This document shows positions 19,261 through 27,453 of a stretch of DNA of 33,170 nucleotides, in pieces; position 1 is the stretch's first letter, and each line of letters begins with the position of its first letter. The position numbers and the translations under genes were made by a program. This DNA is from an uncultured Methylococcaceae bacterium (GTDB lineage: Bacteria; Pseudomonadota; Gammaproteobacteria; Methylococcales; Methylomonadaceae): assembly GCA_903944165.1 (NCBI GenBank), contig CAJAQT010000056.1, forward strand, positions 1 to 33,170, given 5' to 3'. The notes beneath the pieces are model-generated. The model did no database searches and was not told the DNA's origin. It worked only from the letters and a program-made list of their open reading frames with translations.

Positions 19261-20253
19261 ATGACTGCACAACATCAACCATTAATTGATTTTAATGCCA
19301 TTAAGCATTTAACACACTCTGAAACTAAAGCGGTAGATCAACTCATCATCAATGAATTAAGCTCAGACGTTGTCTTAATCAATCAAATGGGACATTACAT
19401 CGTGGGTAATGGTGGTAAGCGATTACGTCCAATGCTATTGCTACTTGCAGCTAAAACTTTAGGTGATATTTCGCACAACCACCTGATCATGGCGGCTGTT
19501 ATTGAATTTATTCATACTGCTACCTTATTACACGATGATGTAGTTGATGAATCAGATCTAAGACGAGGTCAGCAATCAGCTAACGCCGTTTGGGGTAACG
19601 CGGCCAGTGTTTTAGTGGGCGATTATTTATATTCTCGCGCCTTTGAAATGATGGTTCGTACTGGCAATATGCGTGTTATGGAAATTCTTTCAAAAACCAC
19701 CACCGCCATTGCTGAAGGTGAAGTTTTACAGCTATTAAACTGCAATAATCCTGAAACTACTGAAGAAAAATATTTAGAAGTTATTGCTAGAAAAACGGCA
19801 ATATTATTTAGCGCGGCCACGCGCTTAAGCGCTGTTATTGCCAATGTTGATACGGCAATAGAAGAACAATTAGCCGATTATGGACAGCATCTTGGTATCG
19901 CCTTTCAATTAATCGACGATGCTCTTGACTACCAAGCCACTCAAGAAGATTTAGGGAAAAACTTAGGGGATGATCTTGCTGAAGGAAAACCAACCTTACC
20001 TTTAATTTATGCCATTAAAAACGGCACGCCCAGCGAAGCAGACATTATTATTAATGCGATTAAAACGGGAGACAAAGACGCCTTCCAAGAGGTCTACCGT
20101 GTTATTCAGCGCACCAAAGCCATTGATTACACCGAACACTGCGCCAACCAAGAAGCACAACAAGCCATTGCTTGCTTAGCCTGCCTTCCAGATTCTGAGT
20201 TTAAAGAAGCCTTAATTTTACTTGCCAAATTTTCAGTGCAACGCACTTACTAA
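19261..20253 (+). CDS. ispB: Octaprenyl diphosphate synthase
   Basis: This trans-prenyltransferase extends farnesyl diphosphate with isopentenyl units to make the polyprenyl side chain of ubiquinone and menaquinone. In 330 residues it has both aspartate-rich motifs that bind the Mg-diphosphates: LLHDDVVDESDLRRG (about residue 89) and FQLIDDALDYQ (about residue 215), plus GGKRLRPMLLLLAA near the N-terminus. The second motif is followed by the usual DLGKNLGDDLAEGKPTLPLIYA. It diverges from rplU, the common arrangement in gammaproteobacteria, which supports octaprenyl synthase over farnesyl or geranyl enzymes; the exact chain length cannot be read from the sequence. There is no clear Shine-Dalgarno before the ATG. 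Confidence 0.94.
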   Translation: MTAQHQPLIDFNAIKHLTHSETKAVDQLIINELSSDVVLINQMGHYIVGNGGKRLRPMLLLLAAKTLGDISHNHLIMAAVIEFIHTATLLHDDVVDESDLRRGQQSANAVWGNAASVLVGDYLYSRAFEMMVRTGNMRVMEILSKTTTAIAEGEVLQLLNCNNPETTEEKYLEVIARKTAILFSAATRLSAVIANVDTAIEEQLADYGQHLGIAFQLIDDALDYQATQEDLGKNLGDDLAEGKPTLPLIYAIKNGTPSEADIIINAIKTGDKDAFQEVYRVIQRTKAIDYTEHCANQEAQQAIACLACLPDSEFKEALILLAKFSVQRTY

Positions 20254-20274
20254 ACACACGCTAAAATCACTCGC

Positions 20275-20320
20275 AAAAAAAATGGTGTAGGGTAATTAAT
20301 CACCCTACACCACCTTTTTT
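20275..20320. terminator. Bidirectional intrinsic terminator between ispB and phoA
   Basis: A perfect 10-base stem (GGTGTAGGGT at 20284-20293 with ACCCTACACC at 20302-20311, plus one more T-A pair) has an 8-base loop. It is flanked by an A-run on the left and TTTTTT on the right. It sits between convergent genes and should end both transcripts. Confidence 0.9.
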
Positions 20321-20342
20321 AGCCGTAGTGACTACTTACCGC

Positions 20343-22325
20343 TTATTTACGACCTACTGCTGACATGATTTTGAAGAACACGTCAGTGTTATCAATAGTG
20401 CCTGTAAACAAAGAAGAATGAACACCATAAGCTGACAATGGAATATCACCACCAGTATGTACAGCAGATGTGCCCGCTACTTGACCAGTAATGAAATAAC
20501 CTGTTTCTTTATCACGCTCTGGACGCGCAACATTTGAATCATAGGTATTTATTTTTGGATAGGTGCTTAATGGCTCAACTGCGTTGTTTGGTTGTTGTGA
20601 ATCATTAATTGGACGTGCATTGGTACGCCAATCTTCATAACGATCCGCATTTCCACCGTAACCAATCAAAATACGTTTATCAACATTTGTTGTTTCTGGA
20701 TAACCATCGGCAGCGATTTTGTACGCTGGGAAAGCTGCATCATCGTAGTTACCAACGACTTCATCACGCATTGATGTGGTTGTAGGAAGTTTAGCTTGTA
20801 AATCTTTATCTGCTACTTTTGATGAACCAATAACAACTGCACCAGCACACTCGTGATCAGCCGTAACAATAACTAAGGTATCACCATTTTTTTCAGCAAA
20901 ATCTTTCGCTACTTGAATTGCATGATCAAATTCAATGGTATCAAGCATCATACGCTCGCTATCCATGTTATGTGCTTGCTTATCGATAGACGCAGCTTCA
21001 ACCATTAACACGAAACCATTTGGACTGTTTTTATCTAACACGTCGATAGCTTTAGTAGTCATTTCGTCTAACATTGGTTGATCTTCAAACCCATAGTCTT
21101 TAACCACCGCAGGATTACCACGACGACCATCAATTTTATCTAAGGCAACATTCATATTTGAGAAGGCAAATAAACCTAATAATTTTTCAGGTGTGCCCGC
21201 AGCATCTAAATCAGATTTAGTGGCAGCGTAAGACCAGCCAGCCGTTTGAAAATCGCCAATTAAATCACGTGCACTATCTAATGCACCTGTTGCAGATCCC
21301 CAACCAGAAACGATATCGGTAGGCAATACATAATCAGATTTATCAGCACGTGCTGAACCAGGCTGACCCGCAGCCAAGAACCATTTACGACCACCACCCA
21401 TTAATACTGACAAACCAGTTGATGATGAATCATCTAAAAACTGATCGGCAATACCCGTACCTGCGCCACGGTCTTGCGTATGAATTGCCATAGATGCTGG
21501 CGTTGCATCAAATACATCAGCAGTCGTTACGATACCCGTTTTTTTGCCTTGTTTACGCGCTAAAAATTCTGATAAATATTCAAAACGTGGGTTGTCAAAT
21601 TTATCAGCTGTATCGTCTGGCCATACACCTTCTTGGTTATTATTGGCTTTATTACCTGTGACATAATTTTGCATACCAGGGGCAGAATCAGTCACGATTG
21701 AATTCAATGACGCCGTCATAATCATGGCTGTAGACGGAAAGCTATCCATTGCCAATTTAGTATTAACTTTACCTTGTGAATAACCATTCAACATAATACG
21801 AGCCGCAGTACGTTGGCTGGCCCCCATACCGTCACCCAAGAAAAATATGACGTTTTTAACTGATTTTGCATTAGCTATCGGCGTGATAACCACTTCAAAC
21901 TCACCTGTTGCAGAAACCTGTGTGTTATCACTTTGCGTTGCTGTTGCTGTAAACGTATGAACACCTGGTTTAACAACGCTTACACCACGTACTGAAGCTG
22001 CAACTGCACCAGGAACTGTAGCAGTGATCACAGTAGCAGGAACGATACTAGCTTTGCTTGCAGAATATCTTAACGGCTTACCATCCATTGACCACTCAAC
22101 TTTAGTGATAGTTTGGCCGCTGTCAGGACGCACAGTTGCTTGAAGATCAAATAATTGACCTTGAATAAATCTTGCGATCATTGGAGCATGTTGACTACCG
22201 CTTGTTGCAAAAAATTGGCTTGGCGGTGTCAAACGAGTGATAGTTGGCGCTGCATTTGCTGTCATTGCACCTGCTGCTAATAACGCAGCAACAGACGTAG
22301 CAAGTAAAGATGTACGATTTTTCAT
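20343..22325 (-). CDS. phoA: Alkaline phosphatase with N-terminal Ig-like domain
   Basis: This exported phosphomonoesterase releases inorganic phosphate from organic esters. At 660 residues it is much longer than E. coli PhoA (471) because of an extra domain. The order is: signal peptide (MKNRTSLLATSVAALLAAGAMTANA), an Ig-like beta domain at about 30-150 (ITKVEWSMDGKPLRYS, GVHTFTATATQSDNTQVSATG), then the phosphatase domain. Metal and catalytic residues are present in FFLGDGMGASQ, TDSAPGMQNYVTG (nucleophilic serine), EAASIDKQAHNMD, TADHECAG and VHTGGDIPLSAYG. The start has a strong Shine-Dalgarno (GGGAG). No clear Pho box was found upstream, so phosphate control is unproven. The gene is transcribed away from a lipoprotein gene on the same strand and ends at a terminator. 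Confidence 0.9.
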   Translation of the reverse strand: MKNRTSLLATSVAALLAAGAMTANAAPTITRLTPPSQFFATSGSQHAPMIARFIQGQLFDLQATVRPDSGQTITKVEWSMDGKPLRYSASKASIVPATVITATVPGAVAASVRGVSVVKPGVHTFTATATQSDNTQVSATGEFEVVITPIANAKSVKNVIFFLGDGMGASQRTAARIMLNGYSQGKVNTKLAMDSFPSTAMIMTASLNSIVTDSAPGMQNYVTGNKANNNQEGVWPDDTADKFDNPRFEYLSEFLARKQGKKTGIVTTADVFDATPASMAIHTQDRGAGTGIADQFLDDSSSTGLSVLMGGGRKWFLAAGQPGSARADKSDYVLPTDIVSGWGSATGALDSARDLIGDFQTAGWSYAATKSDLDAAGTPEKLLGLFAFSNMNVALDKIDGRRGNPAVVKDYGFEDQPMLDEMTTKAIDVLDKNSPNGFVLMVEAASIDKQAHNMDSERMMLDTIEFDHAIQVAKDFAEKNGDTLVIVTADHECAGAVVIGSSKVADKDLQAKLPTTTSMRDEVVGNYDDAAFPAYKIAADGYPETTNVDKRILIGYGGNADRYEDWRTNARPINDSQQPNNAVEPLSTYPKINTYDSNVARPERDKETGYFITGQVAGTSAVHTGGDIPLSAYGVHSSLFTGTIDNTDVFFKIMSAVGRK

Positions 22326-22460
22326 TTATAAACTCCCGAAAATTTAAAATAATTAGCTTTCTTTTAAACATCCCTGCCCTAACCCATCCTTAATCTGAAG
22401 AGCTTTTGCGCGTCAGTTATTTATCTATGCTTATTTTTATATAAAAAAGACAATCACAGA

Positions 22461-22970
22461 TTAATCCAGCAATAAACGCGTATAAGACACGCGTCCACTT
22501 TGTTCTTGTTGATTACCTACCGAGAGGACACCCGTTAACTCCCATAATCCTGATCGGTATTCGAGCACTTTTTCAGCATCGCGTTGTGGCATGTGAACAT
22601 ATAAAGTCGCCGGCGGAAGATCATCTGCAGGACCATCTTCTTTTTCGGATAAACTAACGGGAATAGGTGCAAGCATAAACAACCCTTTAGCAGGTTCCTC
22701 TTCTTTGACCATAAAACCACTCACACGAACACGCTTACTATTTAAACTGAGTAACTTTTGTGAGGGCGCTAAACCTTTAGCGCCCACTGGGAAAAGATAA
22801 AATTCTTTCAAAGAAAGAGGAACGCCAGGCGAGGTATTTTGTGACGCTGCGGGAACAACTACAGATGAATTTAAAGCAGCTTGCTGTGGTGCTTGGCTAG
22901 CACACGCACCAAGAAACAGTGTTAATACAACAATATAAAAAATAAAACGGTGACTCCATCGAGTGCTCAT
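22461..22970 (-). CDS. Lipoprotein with a DUF3299-like domain
   Basis: This is a probable envelope lipoprotein of unknown function. I place the start at ATG 22970, not the TTG at 22982, because the TTG codons form the Shine-Dalgarno (TTGGAAG, five bases before the ATG). The protein then opens with a basic segment, a hydrophobic helix and the lipobox LGAC (cysteine 23). The mature part has the pattern LNSKRVRVSGFMVKEEE...FMLAPIPV...DDLPPATLYVHMP. This recalls DUF3299-type domains, small beta-rich modules reported near metal or phosphate transport genes; the match is from memory and modest. It lies 135 bases upstream of phoA on the same strand, which might mean shared regulation. The residue after the lipid cysteine is not aspartate, so outer-membrane sorting is expected. 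Confidence 0.7.
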   Translation of the reverse strand: MSTRWSHRFIFYIVVLTLFLGACASQAPQQAALNSSVVVPAASQNTSPGVPLSLKEFYLFPVGAKGLAPSQKLLSLNSKRVRVSGFMVKEEEPAKGLFMLAPIPVSLSEKEDGPADDLPPATLYVHMPQRDAEKVLEYRSGLWELTGVLSVGNQQEQSGRVSYTRLLLD

Positions 22971-22982
22971 ACTATCTTCCAA

Positions 22983-23186
22983 GCAAAATAAAGAAAATAG
23001 TACACATAAAATATTTCATAACGATGAAACAGTGATTAATTAAGCCTGTATTAGCAGCACTTCTTATTATGACGGAGGACGAGTGTTTTGGTGGCTGCGC
23101 TAGACGTCATTCGACACGTGTCTTCTGGGTCTAGCTGAAGAATTCATGACAATAGGCATTCACTCTACCTTAACGACGACAAGGCT
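22983..23186. other. Intergenic region with a nested palindrome
   Basis: This stretch holds no ORF of note. Its main feature is an inverted repeat, GCTAGAC (23099-23105) with GTCTAGC (23129-23135), whose loop contains the perfect ten-base palindrome GACACGTGTC (23113-23122). No T-run follows on either strand, so it is not an obvious terminator. It may be a protein-binding site or a remnant of a repeat. A promoter for the lipoprotein gene is expected in the lower part but was not identified. Confidence 0.5.
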
Positions 23187-23459
23187 TTAGACGATTTTAA
23201 ACCCTTCAAGGACGTCATTTATTGGCGCCTCAAGTACTTCTACATTAGTCACGCGGGCGGTAATGGGCCCACGATGACACCATTTAATCAATTTATCTAG
23301 CTGACTTTGCTCCGCTTCAGCAATAATTTCTACACGTCCATCAGGCAAATTTCTGACCGTACCTTGAATAGCAAAATGCTTGGCTTTATTTTGCGTAAAC
23401 ATTCGAAAATAAACCCCTTGGACGCGTCCTGAAACCACTATTTTTACTCTACGTTGCAT
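23187..23459 (-). CDS. acyP: Acylphosphatase
   Basis: This small cytoplasmic enzyme hydrolyses acyl phosphates such as acetyl or carbamoyl phosphate; its physiological role in bacteria is unclear. At 90 residues it is the usual size. Both catalytic residues are in place: the arginine in GRVQGVYFRMF and the asparagine in GTVRNLPDGRVEI. The fold matches the N-terminal domain of HypF in this same window, but here it stands alone. Its start overlaps the end of rlmKL by 11 bases, so it is translationally coupled to that gene. It ends before a 200-base intergenic region. Confidence 0.93.
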   Translation of the reverse strand: MQRRVKIVVSGRVQGVYFRMFTQNKAKHFAIQGTVRNLPDGRVEIIAEAEQSQLDKLIKWCHRGPITARVTNVEVLEAPINDVLEGFKIV

Positions 23460-25785
23460 GTTTTATTCTCCAACAATAATGAATTTTTGGATTACGACTA
23501 AAATCTTCTGGAATGGTTGCTGCGGTAATATCTTGAATAGTTACGCCAACCAAACTCGCCTCATCAAGCTTAAAACGTCTAAAATTAGTTGAAAAATACA
23601 GTACACCGTCAGACGCTAATAACTTTAAAGCATGCTTAATAAGAAAAACGTGCTGTTTTTGAATATCAAACACCTCATTCATTCGTTTTGAATTAGAAAA
23701 AGTTGGCGGATCCATAAAAATTACATCATAAACCTCATGCCCCCGTGTAGTCGCCATTTCTGCCAACCAGGTTAGACAATCAGCCTGAATAAACACATGC
23801 TCCCCACCACACTGATTTGCTGCTAAATTATTTTTTGCCCAGTGCAAATAGGTATTTGACATATCGACCGAAGTAGTCGATTTAGCCCCTCCCACTGCGG
23901 CATGAACAGTCGCACTGCCGGTGTAAGCAAATAAATTTAAAAACCGTTTATCTTTTGCTTGTTGCTGAATCATAAGACGAAGGGGACGATGATCTAAAAA
24001 TAACCCCGTATCTAAATAATCTTCAAAATTAACCAACAACCGACAACCCGCCTCTTCTACACAATAAAAACGCCCTTGTTCACCTTGCTTTTCATACTGC
24101 TCAATATGCCGCTGTTTACGACGTATTTTTAAAAAAACCTGTGCTGAATCAATGTTAAATACCTTAGGCAAAGCCGCTAAAATACTTGCTAAACGTTGAT
24201 TTGCCTTGTGTGCATCAATAGTTTTAGGCGGCTCATATTCCTGCACATTTAGCCACAACTGCTCACCATAATAGACATCGATTGCCACCGAATATTCGGG
24301 CAAATCTGCATCATAAACCCGATAACACTGGGTATGTGTGCGTTGCGCCCATTTCGCCATTTTTTTACAATTTTTGCTTAATCGATTAATAAAACTTAAG
24401 GTCTCTTGCTCGTGTGGCTTATTTTCCTCACCCTCGCTTGCCAGTGAAGGAATAGACGCGGCCTCTTCCTTAGCTAAATTTAGATCTGGTAAAGACGGCA
24501 ATCCTGGCTCCAGATTCTCGTGCTGCTCTATTGCTGATTTGGCGTCTGCCAGCAGATCAATTTGTTGCGCATACACTTGCTCAAGACGCTCGTCACTAGA
24601 AATGGCTTTAGGAATGAAAAAAGCCGATTCTTCAACCTTAAAACGCAATAATTTACATTCTAACGCCCCATTGAATAAGGTAATGGGCTTGTGCGAGCGA
24701 ATTCCCAAGCGAAAACCTAGCTCAGGTTGACTAATAATTAACCCTACTTGCCAGCCCTTAAACTGCGTTTTAAGTATTTCACCCATTTTTTTATACAGTG
24801 CTGAGGTTTCTTGCCAATCACCTAAACGCTCACCATAAGGTGGATTACAAACCAACAACCCTGCTGCCCACGAATTTGCTGGCGCAGCATCGTCAATATC
24901 TCGGCGTTCAAGATGAATCATATTATGCAAACCAGCATTACTTACATGCGTTTTAGCTGCACTTAACGCAACATTACTTTGATCAAAGCCAACAATTTTT
25001 GGGAGTCGCTGCATCCCAATGTGTTTACGTTGCTCTGCTTCATCTATTAACTGCTGCCAACAGTCAGCATCATGCTGCTTCCAGCCTAAAAAACCAAAAT
25101 AATCACGCAATAAACCTGGTGCGTAATCAGCGGCAATCAACGCAGCTTCAATGACTAGCGTTCCAGAACCACACATTGGATCAACTAGGCTAGCCCCCTC
25201 AGCCGCCAACGCTACCCAACCACAACGCAATAAGATAGCCGCAGCAAGATTTTCTTTGATGGGCGCATCAAGCGTGGTGCTGCGATAGCCGCGCTGATGC
25301 AAGCTGTGTCCTGATAAATCAATACTCACTTGGGCTTTATCACCGTCTAAATGCACATTAATGCGTACTTTTGGGGATTCTGTATCAATACTGGGGCGCA
25401 TAGAAAAACGACTGCGCATTTGATCAACTACGGCATCTTTTACTTTTAATGCACCAAAATGTGTATTGTTAATAACAACTGACCGTTTCGCGCTAAAGGC
25501 TACAGAAAAACTATCCTCAGGACCAAAATGCGCTGACCAATCAATCGCATAAATGCCCTCATACAACTCCTGCTGACTACGAACAGTAAAACTACTCAGC
25601 ACTAAAAACACCCGACTGGCCAGCCTCGACCATAAACACACACGATACGCTTGAGCTAAATCACCCTCAAAAGCCACGCCTGCAATGGTGGGTTTGATGT
25701 GCTTAGCGCCTAAACTTTGCAGTTCATCAGCAAGTAAATTTTCAAGCGCCTTGGGCGAACTGGCAAATAATGAGTAAATCGTCAT
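23449..25785 (-). CDS. rlmL: Bifunctional 23S rRNA methyltransferase RlmKL
   Basis: This fused enzyme makes m2G2445 and m7G2069 in 23S rRNA during 50S assembly. The N-terminal half (RlmL) has a THUMP domain at about 45-155, the SAM-site stretch LVDPMCGSGTLVIEAALIA, and the catalytic NPPYGERLG at about residue 310. The C-terminal half (RlmK) has FLNLFAYTGSATVHAA and IFMDPPTFSNSKRM. At 778 residues it exceeds the roughly 700 of the E. coli protein, mostly through an acidic, low-complexity linker between the halves at about 395-450 (EQHENLEPGLPSLPDLNLAK and onward). All motifs look intact, so both activities are expected. acyP follows with an 11-base overlap. An intrinsic terminator upstream separates it from the FKBP gene. 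Confidence 0.95.
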   Translation of the reverse strand: MTIYSLFASSPKALENLLADELQSLGAKHIKPTIAGVAFEGDLAQAYRVCLWSRLASRVFLVLSSFTVRSQQELYEGIYAIDWSAHFGPEDSFSVAFSAKRSVVINNTHFGALKVKDAVVDQMRSRFSMRPSIDTESPKVRINVHLDGDKAQVSIDLSGHSLHQRGYRSTTLDAPIKENLAAAILLRCGWVALAAEGASLVDPMCGSGTLVIEAALIAADYAPGLLRDYFGFLGWKQHDADCWQQLIDEAEQRKHIGMQRLPKIVGFDQSNVALSAAKTHVSNAGLHNMIHLERRDIDDAAPANSWAAGLLVCNPPYGERLGDWQETSALYKKMGEILKTQFKGWQVGLIISQPELGFRLGIRSHKPITLFNGALECKLLRFKVEESAFFIPKAISSDERLEQVYAQQIDLLADAKSAIEQHENLEPGLPSLPDLNLAKEEAASIPSLASEGEENKPHEQETLSFINRLSKNCKKMAKWAQRTHTQCYRVYDADLPEYSVAIDVYYGEQLWLNVQEYEPPKTIDAHKANQRLASILAALPKVFNIDSAQVFLKIRRKQRHIEQYEKQGEQGRFYCVEEAGCRLLVNFEDYLDTGLFLDHRPLRLMIQQQAKDKRFLNLFAYTGSATVHAAVGGAKSTTSVDMSNTYLHWAKNNLAANQCGGEHVFIQADCLTWLAEMATTRGHEVYDVIFMDPPTFSNSKRMNEVFDIQKQHVFLIKHALKLLASDGVLYFSTNFRRFKLDEASLVGVTIQDITAATIPEDFSRNPKIHYCWRIKHAT

Positions 25786-25813
25786 AACTACACTAAATCA
25801 ACAATAAGAAAAC

Positions 25814-25841
25814 AAAAAAGCCTTGTATGAACAAGGCTTTT
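25814..25841 (-). terminator. Intrinsic terminator after the FKBP gene
   Basis: A perfect 11-base stem (AAAAGCCTTGT at 25816-25826 with ACAAGGCTTTT at 25831-25841) has a 4-base loop. Read on the minus strand it ends in a T-run, so it ends transcripts of the FKBP gene before rlmKL. Confidence 0.9.
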
Positions 25842-25885
25842 GGGCTGATAAATCAGGTAAACAGCAACACTTGCGACCTAACAAA

Positions 25886-26368
25886 TTAATTAATTTTAAG
25901 CAATTCCACATCAAAAATTAACGCTGAATTTGGGCTGATTATTGGTCCTGCAGAACTTTCACCGTAGGCTAACTCTGAAGGGATATAAAAACGATATTTT
26001 GCTCCTTCTGTCATTAACTGAACACCTTCAGTCCAACCAGCAATAACATGATTTAAGGGAAAAGAGGTGGGCTCACCACGATCATAAGAGCTGTCAAACT
26101 TTTTACCGTCAATGGTTGTACCAAGGTAATGCACGGTAACATTGCTGGTTGCCGTTGGTTTTTGCTCGCCCTTACCTGGCGTTAAGATTTCATACTGCAA
26201 ACCTGAAGCAGTAGTGATAATTGAGGATTTTTTTCCATTTTCTGCCAAAAAAGCCACGCCAGCGGCTTGATTTTCTGCAGGAGAGGTAGCATTTGCCATC
26301 GAAAGCATAGTGATTCCTGTTAAAACAACAACAATAATTGAAAGAATGTGTATTTGAATTTTTTTCAC
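25886..26368 (-). CDS. Exported FKBP-type peptidyl-prolyl isomerase
   Basis: This isomerase speeds cis-trans changes at proline bonds, here probably in the periplasm. A signal peptide or N-terminal anchor (IHILSIIVVVLTGITMLSMANA) precedes a short spacer and one FKBP domain at about 50-158. Active-site segments are visible: VTVHYLGTTIDGKKFDSSYDRGEP, FPLNHVIAGWTEGVQLM and YRFYIPSELAYG, matching FkpA/FklB/Mip domains. At 160 residues it lacks the helical dimerisation region of FkpA and Mip. The start is a GTG at 26368, supported by a GGAG five bases upstream. The terminator downstream marks the end of this transcript. A precise orthologue name is not justified. Confidence 0.9.
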   Translation of the reverse strand: MKKIQIHILSIIVVVLTGITMLSMANATSPAENQAAGVAFLAENGKKSSIITTASGLQYEILTPGKGEQKPTATSNVTVHYLGTTIDGKKFDSSYDRGEPTSFPLNHVIAGWTEGVQLMTEGAKYRFYIPSELAYGESSAGPIISPNSALIFDVELLKIN

Positions 26369-26428
26369 GACGTCTCCATTAAAAAATTAAAAAGAAATTA
26401 GTTTACCAAAAATAATGAGGTTTCTTTG

Positions 26429-27019
26429 TTAGATTTTGCACTGATTTAACTGTTTTTGAAATTGTCTAGCTTGTTTAGCTACTTTTTCTGCAATTTTTAT
26501 TACCGTTATTTTCTTTATAAAGGTTCGGCTCTTAAAGCCACGGTGCCCTTCATGATAAGCAAGGTATAAGTTTTTAGCATCTGTTTTGGCAATATGTAAG
26601 GTAAGGTAGCTAACATGGCAGTACCAACCAATAAAATCAGCTGCATCATCAAATTCATCTCGCGCAGCCCCCCAGCTACCCGCCTGTTCTCGATACTGCT
26701 CCCAAGTATTATCAATTGCCTGAGCATAACCATACGCACTACTTTCTCTAAACCAAGGAATAATACCTAAAAGCCAGCGCCGTGGCGTTTTAGCATCCGC
26801 AACAAAATGAGATTCTTGATGCATAATCGCCATTAGCACAGGAATGGGCACCCCCCATTTTTGAGAAGCATGACGCGCTTGCTCGTACCATTCATCTTTT
26901 TCAATAAACGTGGCACATAAATTTTCAGCCTGTGAGGGCGGCAGCGACGCACACGCACTTAAAGCACAAACAAAACACACTAACAGACTTTTTTTCAACA
27001 CGCTTTCTACCCGTTGCAT
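26429..27019 (-). CDS. Lytic transglycosylase lipoprotein (SLT domain)
   Basis: This is a probable membrane-bound lytic transglycosylase, which cleaves peptidoglycan between MurNAc and GlcNAc to leave an anhydro end. From ATG 27019 (the ORF-track start 27031 is a TTG) the protein opens with a lipoprotein signal ending in ALSAC (cysteine 23). The SLT-type domain holds the catalytic glutamate in IMHQESHF and the conserved SSAYGYAQAIDNTWEQY, then NLYLAYHEGHRGF. At about 197 residues it is close in size to EmtA/MltE-like enzymes, but a WLLGIIPWFRE insertion follows the catalytic segment, so it may be a separate subgroup. It lies upstream of the FKBP gene on the same strand with a 60-base gap. Confidence 0.88.
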   Translation of the reverse strand: MQRVESVLKKSLLVCFVCALSACASLPPSQAENLCATFIEKDEWYEQARHASQKWGVPIPVLMAIMHQESHFVADAKTPRRWLLGIIPWFRESSAYGYAQAIDNTWEQYREQAGSWGAARDEFDDAADFIGWYCHVSYLTLHIAKTDAKNLYLAYHEGHRGFKSRTFIKKITVIKIAEKVAKQARQFQKQLNQCKI

Positions 27020-27347
27020 TGCATGAACCAACTCATCGATAAAACTCAGCTACAATTGCCAAAAATCACTTCCCGCATAAACAAGAGGCTTCTCTAAGGT
27101 ACAAATACACCTCGATAATCGAGCCTCGCCCACATAAATACGTTTACAGCCGCGACTATTTATCCTAACTAATTTTATGAATAGCCACGGCTTACTCGCC
27201 CAAACACCCCGCTCAGCAGCGTCAATTATGCCGCTAAGCATTGCCCTATTTTACTCATAAAAAATACCATCTCATTGATTTTAAATACATCACTATGCTC
27301 AGCATTATGTTCAGCGAAAAACGTGGCGTGGCGACTTTTAATCATTA

Positions 27348-27356
27348 TGATAGAAT
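27348..27356 (+). promoter_or_regulatory. Candidate extended -10 promoter for the PPi-PFK gene
   Basis: TGATAGAAT fits TGn plus a TAGAAT -10 box. It would leave a leader of about 90 bases before the ATG at 27454, and that leader contains the hairpin at 27356-27430. No clear -35 was found. Confidence 0.35.
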
Positions 27357-27430
27357 TCAGCGCGGTAATAAACACGTCACTGAGCCTGTAGACAAGGGCT
27401 TAAACCGTTAACAATAACGCTGAACTTTTT
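27356..27430 (+). promoter_or_regulatory. Terminator-like hairpin in the PPi-PFK leader
   Basis: TTCAGCG (27356-27362) pairs with CGCTGAA (27418-27424), and inside it CGGT (27363-27366) with ACCG (27404-27407). The right arm is followed by CTTTTT, as in an intrinsic terminator, 24 bases before the ATG. A second TTCAGCG at 27310 could pair with the same right arm. This looks like a possible attenuator, but the long loop makes it uncertain. Confidence 0.3.
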
Positions 27431-27453
27431 AAACCAACCCTAAACTAATTACT

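Larger units (their letters stand above)
27032..27453. other. Divergent intergenic region between lytic transglycosylase and PPi-PFK genes
   Basis: The region holds no convincing gene. The minus-strand ORF at 27050-27241 (63 codons) has no ribosome site or family likeness. Two structured parts are visible: a 43-base hairpin with GAGGCT (27085-27090) pairing with AGCCTC (27122-27127) that overlaps the palindrome CTCGATAATCGAG (27111-27123), and a hairpin near the pfk start described as a separate entry. A candidate extended -10 element, TGATAGAAT (27348-27356), could serve the PFK gene. Confidence 0.5.

Noticed and set aside
22326-22460. Pho box upstream of phoA
   Set aside because: No paired CTGTCAT-like repeats could be found on the minus strand.
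27050-27241. Minus-strand ORF of 63 codons upstream of the lytic transglycosylase
   Set aside because: No Shine-Dalgarno, no signal or domain pattern, and it covers a hairpin-rich non-coding region.
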